Shown here in pieces: positions 54,430 to 64,000 of a stretch of DNA of 64,000 nucleotides. The notes beneath the pieces are model-generated. The model was not told the origin of the DNA. It saw only the letters and a program-made list of their open reading frames with translations, and ran no database searches. The DNA is from Shinisaurus crocodilurus (lineage: Eukaryota > Chordata > Lepidosauria > Squamata > Shinisauridae), in assembly GCA_021292165.1 (NCBI GenBank), contig CM037877.1:28780197-28844196 (forward strand). The letters run 5' to 3'. The translations under genes were made by a program, and so were the position numbers. Numbering within the stretch: the first letter of the stretch is position 1; the number at the start of each line of letters is the position of its first letter.

Positions 54430-56030
54430 TGTCCTTTGTTGCCACAATAAAGAGGTGGTATATGTGTGTGTGTGTGTGGGGGGGAGGATTTATTTGCAAC
54501 ATTTGCAAGCGCTTTTCAATTCTAATCTTTTTCATAACCTTTTGAGTGGACTGGAGCCCACAAAAGCTTCTGCCTCAATAGATCCATTTATCTTTAAAGG
54601 TGCCACAAAACTCTGCCAATTGCTTTAGTGGAACCAGGACTCCCACTATAATATATAGCAGGGAGGCAGAACCTTGGGTCTGGGGGTCAAATCCAGCGCA
54701 CCTGGAGTGCCATTCCCATTCTGGCCTTCAGGGGTTTTCCCAAATGGCTGCACCCTCTGTCTCCCCAACCACCAATTGTTTGGTGGGTTCTCAGCTATTG
54801 TGCAGTCCCCACCCCCCTCTAACAGGTTGAAATGCCTCTCCTAAGGCTTCGTTTCTGGCATTAAGAGCTTTAAGCTAAAGTATGCTGGGTTTTTGTTTGG
54901 TTGGGTTTTTTTGTTTGGTATTTTGGTCATATCCTTTTACCTTTGGGGGGGGGAACTCTCACATTCAGCCCTGGCCACCAGAGGCAGTGTTAGGGGGTGG
55001 CCCGCTAGGGCTGGAGCCCTAAATCTTCCATTTGGACCCCCGAGTCTCTGGGAGGCCCTCTGCCCCACCACCCTGCTGTCCATGGGTGCTTGCTGAAATC
55101 AAGGGACAGGGGCCCTGATGATCTCTGCTGCATCTGATCCCCCTGGATTGGCTGGCTTCTTGCCCACATGTGCTTCACCTGCTGCTGCCCCCACTCCTTG
55201 AATCTTTTCTGCAATCAAATGCCCTCCTCTCCCTTGTCCATACATCCCTTTTTACAAATAGAGGTGTCCTTAGGAGACAGGGCCCTTTAAAGATTCACAC
55301 AGAGAGACTTTAGAGCATATCTAAATTAGCATATGCAAATTTGTGCAATTTTTTATTTTTTATTTTTGGTCCTGTGGGCCTGAGCCCCGGATCTTTTTGG
55401 TACGTAGTACCACCCCTGTTGGCCACCACTGGAATGTGGCCCCTAAGAGCTTCAAAATGGAAACCAGCCCTCGGGCTGAAAGGGGTTTTGCACCCCTGGA
55501 CTATAGAGTATAGCTACCACAGTTCCCAGTGATTGCAGCCAAGTCAGGATTCCATTCCATTTCCATTCTCTTTGGTTGCTGCTTCATAGCACTGTTTTAT
55601 TAGATAGGCTGCCAGACTTCCATTGTAAATCACTATTTTCATTGCCCTGCTAGCCTGCCATAAAAATACGCTGCAGTTTGAAATTTGGCAGTGTCCCAGG
55701 CATGCACCACCTTACAGTTTTCTCCCCACCTGCAAAATTCTATTCCTCAAGCTTTTTAATACAGGGAGAGGAAAGAAACCAATCTGGCCTTTGGACTTCT
55801 GTTAATCCAAAATCGGGGAGGCTAAATTACCAGATGTGCAGCTGCTTGCTACTGAAAATTGGCAGCCAGATGTTTCGTTCCCCCCCTCCTCCCTAATGCC
55901 TAGCAGAACTTGCCTGTGTCTTCCTGCTTTCGCAGCCTTCTGTGTTTTCTCTTCCTTCCCTGCCAGCAGCCGCCATCAATGACGTGGAGTGGGGGAAACT
56001 CAGAACAACGTGACGTTGGTAGATTCTACT
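54430..56030. other. no gene seen; scattered old DNA-repeat traces
   Basis: 'tggaatgtggcccctaagag' to 'gttttgcacccctgga' (about 55430-55500) looks like one end of a hAT MITE. A (GT)n and G tract lies at 54462-54484. No exon is supported. Confidence 0.4.
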
Positions 56031-56034
56031 ACAA

Positions 56035-56165
56035 GTGTAGGCAAGCTTGTTTCCTCCAGGTGTTTTGGCCTACAGTTCCCATAAGCCCCAACCCAGCAAG
56101 ACCAGTGATCAGGGGGATGACAGAAGTTGTAGCCCAAAACGTCTGGAGGGCACCAGGTTGCTTAC
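56035..56165. mobile_element. hAT MITE, family B
   Basis: 'ttggcctacagttcccataa', 'gccccaacccagcaag', 'gaagttgtagcccaaaacgt', 'ctggagggcaccagg'. Confidence 0.7.
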
Positions 56166-56184
56166 GCATGTTCTACTTAATCAG

Positions 56185-56300
56185 TGGTGGGCAACTTGTG
56201 TCCCTCCCATGATCCCTCACCATTGGCTATGCTGGCTATGGCTGATGGGGTTTGTAGGGCAAAACATCTGGAGGGACTCAAGTTGGCCACCCCTCTACTA
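56185..56300. mobile_element. hAT MITE, family B
   Basis: 'cagtggtgggcaacttgtgt', 'cattggctatgctggctatg', 'gggcaaaacatctggaggga', 'gttggccacccctctac'. It follows the previous copy by about 20 bp. Confidence 0.7.
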
Positions 56301-56324
56301 GATCTTTGTGGAAGAAGGAAGTGA

Positions 56325-56443
56325 ACACACAGCTGCTTGTGTGGGTTTCCCGTGGGCAGCTGGTTGGCCACTGTGTGAACAGATTGCTGCACAAGATGGA
56401 CCCTTGGTCTGCTCCAGCATGGCTCGTCTTATGTTCTTATGCT
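56325..56443 (+). mobile_element. CR1/L3-type LINE 3' end
   Basis: 'cgtgggcagctggttggcca', 'acaagatggacccttggtct', 'cttatgttcttatg', as at 14460-14558. Confidence 0.8.
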
Positions 56444-56629
56444 ATTTTCTGTGTCTAGTTTAGTTCCAGAAGGTGAATTACAGACTACTGAGTCATGCCT
56501 AGAGGCAAAATTCCCAAATAGGACAAGCACAAATTGATACATTTGCCCCAGCGCAGCTGAACAGAGAGTGTGAGGAAATCACCCCGTGGAATGGAACACA
56601 TGGACTAGACACATTTGAAACTGCCATTG

Positions 56630-56775
56630 GCACATCCAGCTCAGTATTGTCTACATGGAGCAGTTCTCCAGGGTTTCTGACAAGCATCTTTCTCAGTGTT
56701 ACATGGAGATGCCAAGCACTGAACCTGGGACCTTTTCATGCAAAGCATGTGCTTGATCACCTAGCTATAAGTCTT
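56630..56775 (-). mobile_element. tRNA-headed SINE
   Basis: The + strand shows 'actgaacctgggacctttt', 'catgcaaagcatgtgcttga' and 'cacctagctata', the complement of a tRNA-Ala-like head. Confidence 0.7.
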
Positions 56776-56980
56776 CCCCATGCATAAAATGCAGATCTAC
56801 TTTCCTTCTCTTGCCAAATTTCCATTTAATTTTCTTATTCCATGAGGACAGCAAGCACTGACATGATTACTCAGTTACAACTCAGGCACAATGGAGGGAT
56901 GAGGGGAGGTGTGGCTTGTGTCTGTGAACAGAAGAACCAACTTCCTGTTTCCCTAGAGATGGCCCTTGGTGTCTGATATC

Positions 56981-57137
56981 CAGGGCTGGTGCTACCATTA
57001 GGCCAACTAGGCAGCTGCCTAGGGTGCAGGGCTAAAGGGGGCGCCAGAAATAGGGAGGGAGGGCTCAAGTGGGAAGAGGGGGGGGCGCTAAATATCTGAT
57101 CTTGCCTAGGGCACCAAACTGCCTTGCACCGGCTCTG
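56981..57137. mobile_element. hAT MITE (family C), short member
   Basis: Perfect 8-bp duplication ctgatatc (56973-56980 and 57138-57145). The ends are cagggctggtgctacc and the complement of cagagccggtgcaagg. The interior keeps 'ctgcctagggtgcagggc' and 'gcctagggcaccaaactgcc' but lacks the GC-rich snapback. Confidence 0.88.
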
Positions 57138-57400
57138 CTGATATCCTTCCTTCATAGGGAACATAGCCCGGAAACAACACATGCAAGGCATCCTTGGTGT
57201 GCCTCAAGGATATGCTCTTGGACTGGGAGGGAATTACCACAGTTAAGAAGTTGCCTGACTCTGTCTTGGTCTACCACATTATTCTGTGGAGGAATATATT
57301 CAGTCTTTCCAAGAGGACAGGACTCAACTGCAGTCCTCCAGAAAACTGCATTGAGTCATTTCCTCTGCACTGCTTTCTTAGCGCATAATGCTGGTGTTGA

Positions 57401-57620
57401 ATTTATTTATTTATTTATTTATTTATTATTATATTTATACCCCGCCGTTTTTCCTGCAAGGAACCCAAGGCAGCTTACATAATCCTCCTCCTCCTCCTCC
57501 TCTCCATTTTATCCTCACAACAACCCTGTGAGGTAGGTTAGGCTGAGAGTCAGTGACTGGCCCAAAGTCACCCAGTGAGTTTCATGGCCGAGCGGGGACT
57601 AGAACCCTGATCTCCCAACA
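57401..57620 (-). mobile_element. Sauria-type SINE
   Basis: ATTT-rich tail, 'cccgccgtttttcctgcaag', then 'catggccgagcggggactag' to 'tctcccaacaagtccc'. The far 5' end of the head is absent. Confidence 0.85.
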
Positions 57621-57699
57621 AGTCCCATCTGAATCCACCTTCCCTGACTTGGTGCCCTTCAGATATCTTTGGAAGTATGAAGGGTTTCTGTTGATGATC

Positions 57700-58260
57700 T
57701 CAGTGTGGGCAGGTTGGTACGGGAGAAGGCAGTCCTTCAAGTAACTTGATCCCAAACCATTTAAGGATTTAAAGGTTAAAAAACCAGCACTTCAAATTGG
57801 GTTTGGAACACATTGGCAGCCAATGCAACTGTCTGGTGCAGCATTGGGGTCACATGAGCAGGCCACCCAGCCCCCACCAATATCTGGGCAGCTGCATTCT
57901 GTACCAGCTGAAGTTTCCCAAGTATCTTTAAAGGCAGTCCCATGTAGAGCGCATGACAGTAGTCCAGCCTGGATTTCACCAGAACATGAATAACTGAGGC
58001 AAGTTTCTCCCTCTTCCGATAGGGTCATAGGTGGCATACCAGCCTAAGCTGGTAAAAAGTATTCCTGGCCGCCGCCACCACCCGAATTTCCCCAGTTCCA
58101 GGAGCGACTCCCAAACTGTGTGCTTGGTCCTTCAGTGCAACCCATCTAAGACCAGATATGTCCCTTTAACCAGATGGGTTGGTTTCCCTGCAGTGCCTCC
58201 ACCTTGTCTGGATTAAGTCTCAGCTAGTTTGTCCTCATCCCATCCCAAAACTGCCTCCAG
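57700..58260 (-). pseudogene. L2-type LINE fragment
   Basis: The minus strand gives 'KSRLDYCHALYMGLPLKILG', 'KLQLVQNAAAQI', 'AHVTPMLHQ' and 'QFEVLVF', with upstream 'AWCPSVGD'-type remnants to about 58260. Frames are broken. It matches the thumb region of the L2 at 21701-22846. Confidence 0.75.
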
Positions 58261-58475
58261 ACATTCACCCACATAACTCTTTTGCTTTAGAAATCAGATT
58301 TTTTGTTTTCTTTTGTTTCTTGTGATTGCAGCTGATCTCATATATCTGAATGTCACATCTTAATTTGGCCTCCAGTACAATGCTGACAAAAGCAGATCAA
58401 TGGTACCATTTGCGCTCTGTGCTGATTTTGTGTCTTGGACTATAGCTTAAAACCCCAATAATATTACTTTTAAAG

Positions 58476-58721
58476 AGAGCCAGTGTGGCGTAGTGGTTAG
58501 AGTGTTGGACTGGGACTCGGGAGATCCGGGTTCTAGTCCCCGCTCAGCCATGAAACTCACTGGGTGACTTTGGGCCAGTCCACTGCCTCTCAGCCTAGCC
58601 TACCTCACAGGGTTGTTGTGAGGATAAAATGGAGAGGAGGAGGAGGATTATGTAAGCCACCTTGAGTTCCTTGTAGGAAAAAAGGCGGGGTATAAATGTA
58701 ATAAATAAATAAATAAATAAA
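58476..58721 (+). mobile_element. Sauria-type SINE, full length, well preserved
   Basis: 'gagccagtgtggcgtagtgg', 'ttagagtgttggactggga', 'ccgggttctagtccccgct', the body, and an ATAAATAAATAAATAAATAA tail. The A- and B-box-like motifs are intact, so polymerase III transcription is conceivable. Confidence 0.9.
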
Positions 58722-59112
58722 GCTGATTTATTTTCATTTTTTACTGTTCAGGATTGGTGCCCAAAACTATCCACTTTTTATCTCGTAAGTTTTGTTAACC
58801 ACCATAGTTTAGGTAAACAGACCCTTGGGAGGTATTATTTGAATATGGGGCTATCTGAGATTCAGGATTATATTCTCGATCATTGACCTTATTAATTCAA
58901 ACTGAAATTTGCCCAACGCAGCTTTTTTAAAAAATGCTTGAAACACTATGTAAGTGGGGTGGGTTTTAATAATAAAATCAAAGCACGTTCCTCTTCAAAA
59001 ATTATAGGGAGAAGCTACAAGTAGACATTTCTCCAGGGCTTTGAGCCAAAAGGAGCAGCTACTCCAGATAAAAATGATTATGTAACAAAAAAAATTACAT
59101 TTAATTCTAAAT

Positions 59113-59195
59113 GAATTTATTTATTTATTTATTTATTATATTTATTAATCGCCCATCTGGCCAGTCACCCGGCCACCCTGGGCGATGTACAATTA
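59113..59195 (-). mobile_element. L2 LINE 3' UTR and tail
   Basis: ATTT-rich tail, 'aatcgcccatctggccagtc' and 'acccggccaccctgggcgat', as in the L2 at 21554. Confidence 0.85.
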
Positions 59196-59341
59196 ATATG
59201 CAACTGTAGCAGCCTCAGGCCATGCAATAATTAACTAATTGTTTCAGGATATGTTTGTGTGTGTTTCTTAAATGTGGTGTCCTCTCATGAAGAGTATATG
59301 ACAGATAGGGGGAATGTCCCTGTATTATGTATATTTACTTA

Positions 59342-59722
59342 GGGCCAAAACAGACATAACTTCAAATGCGTGTCTGTCCTAGCAGCTATTTTTTTGTTTT
59401 GTTTTGTTCTCATTTTTACTCGTAGTGATGTGAGCGATCCTGCAGCAGCTGGCTTAAGAATTACTTCGATCTAGTCAGCCTTGAAGCATCTTGCTCACGA
59501 ATCACTTCAGGCATGTCGATTCTCTTCTCCCTCCTCCACTGCAAATTCGAACCCAACTGAGTCATGTGAGGCCAGGATCAGGACCCTGGCCATGGAGGTT
59601 AGGGGGACATTTACAATCTGGATCCGCCGCCCCTGCACCTACTCTAGAGTAAAAAATGAAAAGAAGACATAGGTAGTTGCTAGACACATATTTAATTAGT
59701 AATGTATGTTTGGCCCTTACAT
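59342..59722. mobile_element. MITE family D
   Basis: The inverted ends 'gggccaaaacagacataact' and the complement of 'agggccaaacatacatta' are followed by 'tgtctgtcctagcagc' and 'tgtgtctagcaac'. 'cctactctagagtaaaaaat' lies inside, as in 25842-26603. Confidence 0.65.
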
Positions 59723-59724
59723 AA

Positions 59725-61855
59725 TTGTGTTGTGTTGGTTAAGACAAGCAGAGCAATCCTAATTTATATATCTGCTGGTTGGAGGGGGTTGGAATGGGGT
59801 GGAAGTGCTCCTCCACCAACAGAGAGGCTGGCTGGGGGGCACATCCATCCCAGCAGCCTGCAGAGAGCTCCACCCACAGAAAGGTCTGTGAGAATAGATC
59901 TAGCATGGGCAGTGATTCTGCCAACAATACATTCCTTGGGGGGCATCCTGGAGGCAGGCTGGAGTTCAGTTAGTTTTGACAGTTCTCTTGCTGTTGTATG
60001 GAGGCCTGATATTCGAACCAGTGAGCTGTGGCTCAGCGGTAAGCAGAGTTCAGGTTTGCAGGAGCTTTTCTTTTTCTTTTTTAACTAGAACCCCGAGTTC
60101 CACCAGCTGAAGCCACCAGGTATAAAAGACGCTCAGAATTCAGGAATTTGTTTTGAGTACCAGAACTGAATGCAGCCCACAGTCCTTCCATGCCAGGTTC
60201 CCCCAAGCTTTCTTCATTTTCAGAAGTATAATTTAGAGTGGGAAAGTAGTAATTTTTTGCCGCTATTGTTAAACAGCTGGGAAACAGAAATCCTTGCAAA
60301 TCACCCAGAGATCTACCAGTACATCCAGATCTACCTTCTGCCCACCGCTGCTGTAGCTACCTGTAGTCTTTTTCTCTAGTTCATCTATAGTTACTTTTTT
60401 TGTTCAGCATAAAAACTATTTCAAGAGAATGGCTCTGTTTTCCCTGCACAGATGGTTTCGGCATTGAGAATTTATAATTAATGCAAGATACGCTCACCTT
60501 ACAGCCTTCACGCAAATGTTTCCAACTCTGGAAAGTCTCCGATATATGAACTGGAACATGATCGCACAGGTGACCTAGAAACAGATGGGGTCCTCTTGCT
60601 GGAAGTCACAAAGCTATCTAAGTGCTGACTGAGTATTGAAAAGTTGATGACAATCGTTGGTCATGAGCTGATTGAACTGCTTTAGTAAGTGGGCATGTCA
60701 TTTGTCTTTGGCCTGTCAGACACAATGCAACCCATCCCGATCTCCTTGAGCATTCACTTCCAAACTGAATTGCCTCAGAGCAGATCAAGTGACATATTCC
60801 AGTCGGTTAAGATATTCCTATAGTCCAGGTGTGGGGAACCTGGGAGCCTATAGACCAGGGGTGAGGAACTTGGGGGAGGCCTAGGAGCCAAATCCAGCCT
60901 CCCCTGAGATCCCAATCCTGATCCTGCTCTCTGCGGTTCCTCAGATGGACACCCCCCCCAGGGTCAAATCTACACTGAAGTGTCTTCCGACACTGATGCA
61001 GTTTAATCACGCACCTTCTTGATTTCACATTTACTTCTCCTTTGGCACACGTTGCTGATTATTATAGTGTATTGAACCTGTATTGATCCCGCCTTGTTGA
61101 GGCAAACTGCATCTTAAATGGCAATATTTTCAGTATAGGTAGGCAGAGTCTCACAACATCATCGTCACGTCATCAACTGTTGTGACACCATTTGTCCTGC
61201 CCTATCATGTCACACATCTGCAATGTCAGCATAAATGTTACAGTGGTATGAAGAATCCCTGTTTCTTTTCTTAACTTCATTCTTCGCACATGCACAGATT
61301 TGCATGTACATTTCAATGAGTAATAGCAACCCCCTGCCCAGAAACTCCGGTATACTGCATATTTTGTTCTCTCCAGATATCAAGGAGATAAAGGAGATAT
61401 TTCCACAGCCTGTAGCCACTGAATCTCCAGACGCCATTCTGCAGAGCTACGAAGGAGTCGAAAGACCTTTGCTTTGTACATGCACAGGTGTGAAGTTCAG
61501 AGGCAGGAAGGAAAAGAAAATCTCACTTGTAATGCAGTAAAAAGTAAATACTGAAATGTTGGGGAACACACACACACTTATTTTAGGAGACAAGCCAGCC
61601 CTCTACTGCAAATTCATATCAGAAATATAGGGCACACTCAAGTCCCAAAACATAGGGAAGTCACAATAAGGACCTTCCCCTGAGCATGCGCAGCTGTGGG
61701 CGGGGAGAAATTTTGCGGATGTGGGGGGAAGAGAGTTGAGGCTTACCTGTTGACGCAGGTAATTCGTCTACAAGGGGTGGGGCTACTGGAGCCAATATTA
61801 GGCCTGGCAGCCCCAACCCACACCCTCTTTGTTTCCTGCAGCTCCCTCCCTCCCT
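59725..61855. other. no gene seen
   Basis: A 27-bp imperfect tandem repeat lies near 60818-60872 ('agtccaggtgtggggaac' and 'agaccaggggtgaggaac'). Frames up to 128 codons have no motif. Confidence 0.4.
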
Positions 61856-61859
61856 CCCT

Positions 61860-62434
61860 GTATACAGTATGGGCTCCTATGGCCGCCGTTAAGGGGCCGA
61901 GTAGGAATTTTGGCTCATCTCTATTAGGGGGACAAGCGCATTTTGCCTACTCCATACTGCTGCAGGGTTGGGGGTGTTTGCAAACAGTGTACATAGCAAG
62001 TCAATTTGGTCACAATTTGGATAGTAGACAGGTAAGTATGGGTTAGGGTATTGATAGGGTGAAGTGAGCATCCCTGGCACCATTCAGGTGACAGGCAGTT
62101 TCAGGAGGCCTCAGATTGATGGGTCAGTAGGCTCAGTCAGCTGAGGATCAGGAACGCCTGTGATGCCTTTGTTCTTGCCAAGCTTGTTGTCGTGGGACTC
62201 CGAGAGGGGGCGACGCAACAAAGGCTCCCAACACTGTAAAGTGGAAAATGGGGCGGCGGCAGATCCAACGCCACCTCCCTGTTTTGGATGCTCCGCCCAA
62301 TTGCACAATTGAGCGGCCTAGGAGGCCAGATTAGAATAACCCGCACTCCATCCCTTTGCAGTTCATTGTATGTAAATAAACGTGGCCCAGTTAAACACCA
62401 AATAAGTGTCTCGGCTCTTCATTTCCCTCCTACA
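61860..62434 (+). other. possible solo LTR or retroelement 3' end
   Basis: Unlike its surroundings, this stretch has moderate GC and ends with a polyadenylation-like 'gtaaataaacgtggccc', then 'gtgtctcggctcttcattt' and 'ccctcctaca'. That pattern resembles the U3-R-U5 part of an LTR. A TGTA...TACA boundary pair can be drawn, but the flanking 5-mers do not match and no primer-binding site or internal gene follows. Low confidence. Confidence 0.3.
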
Positions 62435-62894
62435 TTCGCAAATGGAAAATCCATTACAAAATGACTTTCTGAAAATACTTTTTGTATGGGAAAACACAGG
62501 ATTGACACAGATTGGGGATAGCCTCATTTGTCACACCAGTGTGTGATGCACAGCAGCACCACACTAAATTCCCCATGTAGATTAGCCCCTGGTTCATCAA
62601 AATGGTGGGTTGTCGTTTTTCCAACTTTGACTTCCTCACAGGATAGCACTTCCAGCACAATTGCAATATCAACTTTTCAGACATGAACTGCCTAGCGGTG
62701 TTCTCACCTGCTTTCGAGGTATGGTTTTGACATGGTTGGTGCAGATGTGGGACACTTTTCTGCCCATTACCTGTTGAGAAATGGCATCTTTTTTCAAGCT
62801 TCACCGTTAAAAACAACAACCCTAACTTGCTTTATGCATTCGTGGGCACAGCACTTCCAAATAATTTTTAAAAGGTGAAAAAAGAAGAAATGGG

Positions 62895-63368
62895 AAGAAA
62901 TAAAAAAGATGGTGATGGGCTGGAGACCAAGTCCTATGACAAAAGACTGAAGGAGTTGGGTGTATTTAGCCTGGAGAATGGACCTTTAAGAGGCAATGTG
63001 ATAGCCATTTTCAAATATTTGAAGGCCCCTCACATAGATGATGGAGCAAACTGGTTTTCTGTTGCTTTAGAGGACCTGAACCGATATAAGATTAGGACCT
63101 GAACTGATGGGTTCCAGTTAAAAAAAAAGGGGGGGGGAGAGATTTCAACTACACATTAGGAAGAGGTTCCTGAAAGTATGAGCTGATTGACAATGAAACA
63201 GACTGCCTTAGAAGCTGTTAGCCTCTCCTTCATTAGACCTTTTATGGCAAAGATTGGATGGCCACCTAAAAGGGATGCTGTCACAGCAGATATCCTGCAT
63301 CAGCAGGGAGTTGGACTAGATGACTTTTCAGGTCCCTCCCAATTCTATGATTCCACTATTCTATGAAA
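62895..63368 (+). pseudogene. CR1 LINE 3' end
   Basis: 'LKELGVFSLENGPLRGNVIA' and 'IFKYLK' encode the CR1 ORF2 C-terminus, followed by 'gatttcaactacacattag', 'gaagaggttcctgaaagta', 'gggagttggactagatgac' and 'tcccaattctatgattcc', the usual CR1 terminus. Stops and a G tract (63129-63138) break the frame. Confidence 0.8.
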
Positions 63369-63720
63369 ATGGTTGTTGCAACAATAGAAAGTTGACACCT
63401 TCCTCTCTCCTTCTCCTCAAAGCTGTCCAACTCAAAATGGCAGCACCCACTGGAGCTGTGGCTTGCAAGATGTAAAATGGAAGATGTAACTGGAATATAA
63501 TATGGAATGAGGAAAGAAATTAATGGTGGCAGGGAGAGCAGGATCTGAGAGAATACTCATTTTTAAAAAACAAAAATCTATTTATGTATTTCTGAGTACA
63601 CACAAATAAAAAGGAATTTTGTTCCAATTCCCTAACCCCCTGCCCACCCCCACCCCAATATTGCCATAAAGCCAACAATGGGCAGTATCTAATGCTGCTG
63701 CTCCTGCGCAGGAACAACCA

Positions 63721-63898
63721 CTAATGCAATGGGAATCTAGCACTGGCTAGCACAACCAGAAACTAAATGAAATTAACACTTCTGGAATGGGACAAGTCAG
63801 CGGAGTTCCCAAGCTCCACTGACCTGTCCCATTCCAGAAGTGGTCATCAGCTAGTTTCATGGGTTACGCTAGCCAGCGTTAGTTTCCCATTGCGCTAG
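63721..63898. mobile_element. foldback element
   Basis: Arms of about 85 bp (63721-63809 and 63814-63898). 'gcaatgggaatctagcactg' pairs with 'gcgttagtttcccattgc', 'cttctggaatgggacaagtc' pairs with 'gacctgtcccattccagaag', and the centre is 'ggagttcccaagctcc'. The superfamily is not determined. Confidence 0.8.
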
Positions 63899-64000
63899 CA
63901 GTCATTTCCGCCAGTGCAATGTGTTTAAAACTGGAGGGTTGGCAGCATGGGACACTGCCCAATGCTCTTTAAGAGTGAGTCCAGAAGTTTAGAACTATTG

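Overview
The window is a stretch of vertebrate nuclear DNA that looks like a squamate (lizard-type) genome. I see no convincing host protein-coding exon, functional RNA gene, CRISPR array or bacterial gene. The squamate call rests on many copies of a tRNA-headed SINE matching the Sauria SINE pattern, L2- and CR1/L3-type LINE debris, an L1 3' end, a SPIN-type hAT transposon and many short hAT elements. The species cannot be named from this. The sequence is either intergenic or intronic; nothing in it decides between the two. 

Layout. 0-5 kb: two nested hAT-type elements (397-961 containing 621-766), then an old L2 LINE split by a 1.6 kb SPIN-like element (2512-4109) that still has its 8-bp target duplication. 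5-9 kb: a chimeric 5S rRNA + tRNA SINE (5858-6170) and an AT-rich hAT-type element (7897-8335). 10-17 kb: an old L2 (10.5-11.85 kb), a CR1/L3 LINE broken by a mariner-type MITE and a Sauria SINE (12.9-14.56 kb), two near-identical 5S-CR1 SINEs in opposite orientation (14.7 and 16.5 kb) and a three-level nest at 16.24-16.87 kb. 18-27 kb: two GC-rich copies of one hAT family (18.46 and 24.54 kb), an L2 inside a hAT MITE (20.5-21.04 kb), an L2 with a long open reverse transcriptase frame (21.55-22.86 kb) and a 772-bp array of hairpins (23.39-24.16 kb). 30-43 kb: LINE tails, a 262-bp foldback (33.8 kb), a zinc-finger LINE with intact target duplications (37.7-39.46 kb) and an L1 3' end with intact target duplications (41.4-42.54 kb). 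43-64 kb: more foldback elements (43.1, 45.6, 47.0 and 63.7 kb), Sauria SINEs, hAT MITEs, a diverged local tandem duplication (52.2 kb), a possible solo LTR (61.9 kb) and a CR1 3' end (62.9 kb). 

How the parts work together. There is no pathway here. The LINEs would have supplied reverse transcriptase in trans, and the SINEs borrow LINE-like 3' tails (the 5S-CR1 SINE carries a CR1 tail). The hAT MITEs and foldbacks depend on transposases encoded elsewhere. The three LINE frames least damaged here (21.55 kb L2, 37.7 kb zinc-finger LINE, 41.4 kb L1) are all 5' truncated, so none is autonomous. The most unusual items are the chimeric 5S SINEs, the hairpin array with its shared hairpin module, the SPIN-like element with an internal foldback, and a 32-bp exact sequence patch shared by two unrelated LINE fragments.
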